Part shown: in pieces, positions 59,146 to 64,000 of the stretch
Layout of the letters: every line of letters begins with the position of its first letter
Numbering within the stretch: the stretch's first letter is position 1
Origin: Flavobacteriales bacterium
GTDB lineage: Bacteria > Bacteroidota > Bacteroidia > Flavobacteriales > UBA1820
Length of the DNA stretch: 64,000 bases
Direction of reading: 5' to 3'
NCBI GenBank assembly: GCA_003150615.1
Contig: QALN01000010.1
Span: 1-64,000 of the forward strand
The notes under the pieces: model-generated
Database searches by the model: none
Told to the model about the DNA's origin: nothing
Seen by the model: only the letters and a program-made list of their open reading frames with translations
Translations under genes and position numbers: made by a program

Positions 59146-60234
59146 ATGGAGCATTTCGTAGTATCGGCACGTAAATACCGCCCCCGCACTTTCGACCAGG
59201 TGGTAGGACAACAACACGTGGCCCGCACGCTTGAAAACGCCATAGAGAACAACCAGCTGGCACAGGCCATGCTGTTTTGCGGGCCGCGCGGAGTAGGCAA
59301 AACCACCTGCGCGCGAATACTGGCGCGCGAGATAAACCGCCGCACGATGCCCGATGCGCAGGACGAGGATTTCGCGTTCAACATACACGAACTCGACGCT
59401 GCCTCCAACAACTCGGTAGAAGACATACGAGCCCTGATAGACCAGGTGCGCTTTGCCCCGCAGACCGGCAAATACAAAGTGTACATCATCGACGAGGTTC
59501 ATATGCTGTCTCAGGCGGCGTTCAATGCGTTCCTCAAGACATTGGAAGAGCCGCCGGCGCACGCCATTTTCATACTCGCCACAACCGAAAAGCACAAGAT
59601 ACTGCCCACGATACTGTCCCGCTGCCAGATATTCGACTTCAAACTCATATCGGTAGAGGACATACGCGAACACCTGGCAAGGATAGCTGCCGACCAAGGC
59701 GTTACGGCGGACGGCGAATCCCTGCACATGATAGCCACGAAAGCCGAAGGTGCATTACGCGACGCGCTGTCGATATACGACCGCGTGGTCAGCTTTTGCG
59801 GACGTGAACTGACAGGGGCCAAAGTGGCCGAAACGCTCAACGTGCTGGATTACCAGACTTATTTCGACCTTACGGATGCCATTCTGGGCTGCGACATACC
59901 CTCTGCCATGCTCCAGTTCGACAAAATACTGCGTACGGGATTCGACGCGCAGTATATGCTCTCTGGGCTGGCCTCGCACATACGCGATTTGATGGTATCG
60001 AAAAATCCGGCCACCGTGTCGCTTCTTACCGTACCGGACGACGTCAAAGCCCGCTATTCACAACAGGCGTCCCGCCTGGATTGCGATGCGGCGGTGGAAG
60101 CGCTCACCATACTGGCACAGGCACAGGCTGAATACCGCCTGTCCAAAAATCCACGCCTTCTGACCGAAATAACGCTCATGAGGCTCGCTTCGCTGGGTAT
60201 GGACCCTTCAAAAAAAAAAGCCCTGACTTTATAA
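59146..60234 (+). CDS. dnaX: DNA polymerase III clamp-loader subunit gamma (dnaX, frame 0 product)
   Basis: AAA+ motor of the sliding-clamp loader, 362 aa in frame 0. Walker A GPRGVGKTT (46-54), Walker B IIDEVHML (104-111), sensor 1 LATTEKHK and SRC (148-150). The zinc module that normally sits between Walker A and HELDAAS is reduced to RRTMPDAQDEDFAFN with no cysteine. The frame ends shortly after TCA followed by nine As (AAA AAA AAA GCC CTG ACT TTA TAA), immediately after an A10 run. The -1 frame continues into the tau-specific part, so this stop makes the short gamma form. Confidence 0.9.
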   Translation: MEHFVVSARKYRPRTFDQVVGQQHVARTLENAIENNQLAQAMLFCGPRGVGKTTCARILAREINRRTMPDAQDEDFAFNIHELDAASNNSVEDIRALIDQVRFAPQTGKYKVYIIDEVHMLSQAAFNAFLKTLEEPPAHAIFILATTEKHKILPTILSRCQIFDFKLISVEDIREHLARIAADQGVTADGESLHMIATKAEGALRDALSIYDRVVSFCGRELTGAKVAETLNVLDYQTYFDLTDAILGCDIPSAMLQFDKILRTGFDAQYMLSGLASHIRDLMVSKNPATVSLLTVPDDVKARYSQQASRLDCDAAVEALTILAQAQAEYRLSKNPRLLTEITLMRLASLGMDPSKKKALTL

Positions 60235-60974
60235 TCCCGCCTCAGGTTTACAGGCATTTTTCGTCCGCCTTGCCTTCCAGAGAGGAAATACTGTCTTTTA
60301 TAGGCGAACTCCGAAGCGGCCTGCAAGTGCCTTTTACGGAAAAAAAACTCCACTCCCCCGCCCCGCAGGCGCAAAACGCCAATCCGCAAATCAGGGAGAA
60401 CCAGCCAGCGGCGTCGGAAAATAAACCTGTAGCCCCGGCACATATCTCCACCCCGCACACCGGGGAAAAGAAAACCGCCGTAGAACTGCGTCCCACGGAA
60501 ATAACGGCCATTAAAGCGCGTTCGGCATTGTCGATAAGCAATATGCTCGCCCCTAAAAAGGAACCGGCTGCCCAGGAAGCGGAAGAGAGCGAAGAAAGAA
60601 AAGACGATGCCTTCACCTGCGAACAATTACTCTCCATGTGGAGCAAATATGCCTCTCAGGCAAAAGACGACAAACGCATAGGACTATACACAGCCATGTG
60701 TTCGGCCGATGTATCGCTGGAAGAAAACCATACTATAGGAATAACGGTAAGCTCGACAGTAATAGCCCGCGAAATAGAAGACGAAATACTGGATATACTC
60801 CGTTTTTTAAAAGACGCTCTGAACAACACACAGATAACGCACAACATAACAGTAAGCGAAAGCGCGCGCGAACACATACCGTACACCCCGCGCGAGAAAT
60901 ACGAATATCTGCGCCTTAAAAATCCATTGATAGAAGAACTGAGGCGCACTCTGGACCTTAACATAGACTTCTGA
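59146..60974 (+). CDS. dnaX: DNA polymerase III subunit tau (dnaX via -1 slippage at A10)
   Basis: Full-length product of about 609 aa if reading slips -1 in the A10 run at 60210-60219. The -1 frame reads on without a stop through SPDFIIPPQVYRHFSS and into the 60270-60974 frame, which contains a P/K/E-rich linker (about 370-460) and a folded C-terminal domain (CEQLLSMWSKYASQAKDD ... PREKYEYLRLKNPLIEELRR). This matches the tau tail that binds the polymerase core and, in other bacteria, DnaB. A weak CCTGA/TCAGG hairpin lies just downstream (60222-60246). The alternative explanation is a sequencing indel in the homopolymer. Confidence 0.8.
60210..60219 (+). promoter_or_regulatory. dnaX slippery A10 tract
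   Basis: Ten consecutive As joining the gamma frame to the tau frame. Homopolymers of this kind support transcriptional slippage (known for Thermus thermophilus dnaX) or ribosomal -1 frameshifting (Escherichia coli dnaX). Confidence 0.65.
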
Positions 60975-60978
60975 ACAA

Positions 60979-62061
60979 ATGGGACGACGATACTTACGAC
61001 TGATACTGCTTCCTCTGTGTCCCGTATGGGCACTCGTAACGCAACTGCGCAACGAATTGTACCGCGCAGGCGTGGTACGTAGGCGGGAATTTCCGCTGCC
61101 TACGTTCGTGGCCGGAAACCTGTCGGCCGGCGGCACAGGCAAAAGCCCTCATACCGAATTCCTGGCGCGCAAACTCTCACGCGCAGGAATAAAAACGGCC
61201 ATACTCAGCCGTGGATACGGACGCCGCAGCCTCGGATTCATACTCTCGGACGATACGAGTACCGCCGCCACGATAGGCGACGAACCTATGATGATGAAAC
61301 GCAGCCTAAAAGGCGTTGACATCGCGGTAGCCGAAGACAGGGCGTTCGGCATCGAAAAACTCATTGAAAAGATATCGCCGGAGGCTATCGTAATGGACGA
61401 TGCGTACCAACATCTGAAAGTCCGGGCATCGTGTTATTTCCTGCTTACGACATTCGCCCGTCCGTTTACCTCCGACTACCTGTTGCCGGCCGGCGACCTG
61501 CGCGAAATGCGTATGAACGCCGAACGCGCACACTGCGTCATCGTGACCAAGACCCCCGAACAGTACACAGGAAGTACACCTGAAGCCATCGCAGGGAGAG
61601 AACGTTACAGACATGCCATTAAACGCTATACGTCGGCGCCGGTCATCTTTTCCACATACAGTTACAGCCCGCGCGTAATATCCTACTCCGGCGACGAGAT
61701 AAAGTCTGAAGAACTGAAAAAATACGGCCTGCTTCTGGTAACGGGAGTAGCCGACCCCACCCAATTCCTGGAGCATATCGGCTCGCTCGGAGCGTCATTC
61801 AGGCATTTGAATTTCCCGGACCATCATTTTTTCAGCCTGAAGGATGCGCAAAAAATAGAATCGGCGTTACATGATATGCCGGGGGACAAAAAAAACATAA
61901 TCCTTACCACCGAAAAAGACCTTGTAAGACTCCAGGGTATATTGCCGGCGCATTTGCCTCTTTATTCCATGCCGATAGAGGTACGTATGTCGGAAGAAGA
62001 CGAAGCGGTTTTCGATTCCGTCGTTTCGTCCGCATTGGAAAAATATAATCTGAAAATATAG
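60979..62061 (+). CDS. lpxK: Tetraacyldisaccharide 4'-kinase
   Basis: Inner-membrane enzyme that phosphorylates the 4' position of the lipid A precursor. It is 360 aa. An N-terminal membrane-associated helix (YLRLILLPLCPVWALVTQL) precedes the P-loop GNLSAGGTGKSPHTEF; SRGYGRR and the DAYQHLKVRA acidic segment follow, with the C-terminal VADPTQF and FPDHHFFSLKD. It begins 4 bases after the tau stop, so it is probably read from the dnaX transcript. Confidence 0.95.
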   Translation: MGRRYLRLILLPLCPVWALVTQLRNELYRAGVVRRREFPLPTFVAGNLSAGGTGKSPHTEFLARKLSRAGIKTAILSRGYGRRSLGFILSDDTSTAATIGDEPMMMKRSLKGVDIAVAEDRAFGIEKLIEKISPEAIVMDDAYQHLKVRASCYFLLTTFARPFTSDYLLPAGDLREMRMNAERAHCVIVTKTPEQYTGSTPEAIAGRERYRHAIKRYTSAPVIFSTYSYSPRVISYSGDEIKSEELKKYGLLLVTGVADPTQFLEHIGSLGASFRHLNFPDHHFFSLKDAQKIESALHDMPGDKKNIILTTEKDLVRLQGILPAHLPLYSMPIEVRMSEEDEAVFDSVVSSALEKYNLKI

Positions 62062-62145
62062 CGTGCAAACCGCTCTGCAATGTAAGCCAGCTTTCTTGAT
62101 ATCGTGCGGGGCGCAGGCCATATTTATGTAAACATATAATATACC

Positions 62146-62970
62146 ATGATTGAAAAACTCGAAGAAACAGCAAATTACCTCTCGCGTTATGCGGAAAAAC
62201 CGATCGAATGGGGAATAATCCTGGGCACAGGTCTGGGCGATCTGGCAGGCGAGATAGACGTGAGGCACCGCGTGCCGTATTCGGAGATACCCAATTTTCC
62301 GGTTTCGACCGTCGAAGGACATTCCGGGGAACTTGTTTTCGGATACCTGGCAGGAAAATACGTCATGGCCATGAAGGGGCGGTTCCACTACTACGAGGGT
62401 TACCCAATGGAAAAGGTAACGTACCCCGTGCGCGTGATGAAGCTGATGGGCATCGAACGCCTTATCGTGTCCAACGCGGCAGGCGGCATAAACCCGGCCC
62501 ATGAAATAGGCGACATAATGATCATCAAAGACCACATAAACATGATACCGGAGCATCCATTGCGCGGACGCAATATCGATGCATTGGGCCCGCGTTTTGT
62601 GGATATGAAGGACGCCTACAATCCGGATATGATACGCACAGTGGAAAAAATAGCATCCGACAATGGCATAAAAGTGTGCAAAGGCGTATATATGGCGCTC
62701 CAGGGCCCGACGTTCGAAACTCAGGCCGAATATTCTATGGTGCATATACTTGGCGGGGACGCTGTGGGCATGAGTACCGTGCCGGAAGTAATCGTGGCGC
62801 GGCACATGGGAATGGAAGTGTTCGGCCTGTCGATAATAACGGACCTGGGACTTCCAGGCAAAATGGCCAACGTATCTCACGAGGAAGTACAGGAAATAGG
62901 CCGCCGCGCTACTCCGAAAGTTATTTTCCTCGTTAAAGAATTAGTGCGTACCTTTGGGGCGGAAAATTAA
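62146..62970 (+). CDS. punA: Purine-nucleoside phosphorylase, class I (trimeric)
   Basis: Splits purine nucleosides with phosphate to give the base and ribose 1-phosphate. It is 274 aa. GTGLGDLAG (27-35), FPVSTVEGHSGELVFG, HYYEGYPM (81-88), NAAGGINP (110-117) and GPTFETQAE with Glu191 match the trimeric family. At the place where most members have the purine-selecting Asn (SIITN) this one has Asp233 (SIITDLG), which may widen or shift base preference toward 6-amino purines. It is followed by the TPR membrane gene 24 bases on. Confidence 0.93.
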   Translation: MIEKLEETANYLSRYAEKPIEWGIILGTGLGDLAGEIDVRHRVPYSEIPNFPVSTVEGHSGELVFGYLAGKYVMAMKGRFHYYEGYPMEKVTYPVRVMKLMGIERLIVSNAAGGINPAHEIGDIMIIKDHINMIPEHPLRGRNIDALGPRFVDMKDAYNPDMIRTVEKIASDNGIKVCKGVYMALQGPTFETQAEYSMVHILGGDAVGMSTVPEVIVARHMGMEVFGLSIITDLGLPGKMANVSHEEVQEIGRRATPKVIFLVKELVRTFGAEN

Positions 62971-62994
62971 AAACAAAGACATAAAAGACAGACA

Positions 62995-63561
62995 ATGGTT
63001 TCAAGAATCATCCGTATTTTCCTCATAGCGGCCCTTACGGGAGTATCCGTATGGCAGTTCTGGGACGGCAATATCGGCAACGGCATATTCAGTATAATCC
63101 TTGCCCTTATCGTGCTTTTCACTTATTTTAAAAACGAATGGATGCTCATGGCCATGTTCGCCATGAGAAAAAACAACACGGAAAAAGCTGAGCGCTACCT
63201 TATGCGCATAAAAGACCCTGACCGTGCGCTGGTGCGCCGTGAACGCGCCACTTATTACTTCCTTATCGCTGCGCTCAACTCGCAGAAAAACCTCACGGAA
63301 AGCGAAAAACTGTTCAAACGCTCGCTCGAAATAGGTCTTTCACGTCAGGAACAGGCCATGGCAAAACTCCAGCTATCGGCCATCGCCATGCAGAAAGGTC
63401 GCAAACGCGAAGCCGAGATACTGGTAAACGAAGCTAAGAAACTGGACAAAGGCAACCTTCTGGACGAACAGATAACGATGATAAAACAGGGGCTTAAACG
63501 CGCACAGGGACAGCCCGGATTTTTCCAACAACAGCAAATGCGCGGTATGCGCCGCCGTTAA
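62995..63561 (+). CDS. TPR-like membrane-anchored protein (unknown)
   Basis: 188 aa with two membrane helices near the N-terminus (about 5-21 and 28-44), then a helical-repeat region of TPR type: NTEKAERYLMRIKDPD, ERATYYFLIAALNSQKNLTE, SEKLFKRSLEIGLSRQEQAM, KREAEILVNEAKKLDKGN. The basic, glutamine-rich tail (FFQQQQMRGMRRR) could bind nucleic acid or acidic partners. The cytoplasmic side is not known. It sits in the unit with the phosphorylase and the S4 protein. Confidence 0.8.
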   Translation: MVSRIIRIFLIAALTGVSVWQFWDGNIGNGIFSIILALIVLFTYFKNEWMLMAMFAMRKNNTEKAERYLMRIKDPDRALVRRERATYYFLIAALNSQKNLTESEKLFKRSLEIGLSRQEQAMAKLQLSAIAMQKGRKREAEILVNEAKKLDKGNLLDEQITMIKQGLKRAQGQPGFFQQQQMRGMRRR

Positions 63562-63577
63562 CCGTCACAAAAAAGCA

Positions 63578-63796
63578 ATGGAAGAAAAACGGTTCAGTCT
63601 CTGCGGGGCGGAATACATCGAATTGGACAAACTGCTGAAAATCCTGCGGTTGGTCGAAAGCGGAGGGCAGGCGCACGAATTGATATCCCGCGGACTGGCA
63701 CGACGCGACGGCGTTGCCGAAACGCGCAAACGAGCCAAACTGCGCTCCGGTGACTCGGTAGTTTTTCTGGGGAACAGAATAACGGTAGAGCCGTGA
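63578..63796 (+). CDS. Small S4-domain RNA-binding protein
   Basis: 72 aa consisting of one S4 domain: EYIELDKLLKILRLVESGGQ AHELISRGLARRDGVAETRKRAKLRSGD. It resembles the stand-alone YaaA/RlbA group used in RNA-associated roles such as ribosome assembly. It begins 16 bases after the TPR membrane gene and ends at a strong terminator. Confidence 0.88.
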   Translation: MEEKRFSLCGAEYIELDKLLKILRLVESGGQAHELISRGLARRDGVAETRKRAKLRSGDSVVFLGNRITVEP

Positions 63797-63818
63797 TTTC
63801 CACGAGTCTAAACAATAA

Positions 63819-63853
63819 AAAAAACCGGCGTGACAATGTCACGCCGGTTTTTT
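63819..63853. terminator. Bidirectional terminator after the S4 gene
   Basis: AAAAAACCGGCGTGACA pairs with TGTCACGCCGGTTTTTT (17-bp arms, 1-base spacer), with T6 on each strand. It lies between the convergent S4 gene and the gene at the right edge. Confidence 0.9.
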
Positions 63854-63878
63854 ATCCTAACGGCACGTTATTGCGCTT

Positions 63879-64000
63879 TCACCGTTTCAACTTACAGATA
63901 AGCACTACCGGATTGTCATGCGGATTTATATTTTCAACAGCATTTTTCAAATCCGAAGAAAAATTCCCGCTGAAAACACGCCCGTCGTTTATTTTATCAA
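63879..64000 (-). CDS. Unidentified protein, C-terminal 39 codons only
   Basis: The minus strand is open from the right edge to a TGA at 63879-63881, just inside the terminator. It encodes DKINDGRVFSGNFSSDLKNA followed by VENINPHDNPVVLICKLKR. The even composition and the position against a bidirectional terminator support a real gene that extends beyond the window. The family cannot be told from this fragment. Confidence 0.6.
   Translation of the reverse strand, partial: DKINDGRVFSGNFSSDLKNAVENINPHDNPVVLICKLKR

Noticed and set aside
63797..64000. Non-coding right edge
   Set aside because: The minus strand is open with a stop next to a bidirectional terminator, so a partial gene is more likely.

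Overview
The window is a stretch of chromosome from a member of the Bacteroidota, most likely Bacteroidales. The evidence is the gene content: a secreted S9B dipeptidyl peptidase, a BT_3928-type DoxX protein, a DUF6048/DUF6452 pair, a fused E1 alpha/beta 2-oxoacid dehydrogenase, TypA, an OstA-like protein, LpxK and menaquinone genes. In addition, about twenty TAnnTTTG promoter boxes, the Bacteroidota -7 element, sit 15 to 100 bases in front of gene starts. Rikenellaceae-like ancestry is possible but not demonstrated. Only one RNA gene is seen, a tRNA-Thr. No rRNA, CRISPR array, transposase or prophage was found.

Layout. 1-5305 is an AT-rich accessory locus on the minus strand: a lipoprotein with an HEFGH zinc-protease motif heads a row of at least seven small secreted paralogues, made partly by a recent 1,838-bp tandem duplication and separated by copies of one stem-loop. 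From 5537 to about 24 kb come tRNA-Thr, a dipeptidyl peptidase, prfB, aroQ, a SIMPL lipoprotein, xerD, an FAD oxidoreductase, menG, folP, two exported proteins, the acetate-forming pta-ackA pair, a secreted CMD-cupin fusion and a TonB-dependent receptor. From 24 to 42.5 kb are menD, an M14 peptidase, an XRE regulator, typA, yidC, pyrG, an E1 dehydrogenase, two tandem C1-type peptidases, rlmD and the DUF6452/DUF6048 pair. From 42.5 to 53.7 kb are a tpiA operon (DUF1599, DoxX, ABC permease, tpiA), a MATE exporter, MgtC, a short MITE-like element, metF, an HD hydrolase, tsaE and dapD. The right end holds an OstA-like protein, an acyl-ACP thioesterase, udk, an FtsB/DivIC-like protein, a secreted hydrolase, dnaX, lpxK, a purine nucleoside phosphorylase, a TPR membrane protein and an S4 RNA-binding protein. 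It finishes with the 3' end of an unidentified minus-strand gene.

How the genes fit together. Most are housekeeping: menaquinone (menD, menG), folate and one-carbon metabolism (folP, metF), lipid A and outer membrane (lpxK, OstA-like), acetate production (pta, ackA), lysine/DAP (dapD), replication (dnaX), and translation (prfB, typA, tsaE, tRNA). Peptide scavenging is well represented (S9B, M14, two C1 peptidases, an OppB-like permease). The most unusual items are the expanding paralogue array with its metalloprotease-like lipoprotein; a dnaX gene split by an A10 run whose -1 frame encodes the tau tail and whose clamp-loader zinc module has no cysteines; a 233-bp terminal-inverted-repeat element; and a six-cysteine zinc-ribbon reading frame with no start codon beside tsaE.
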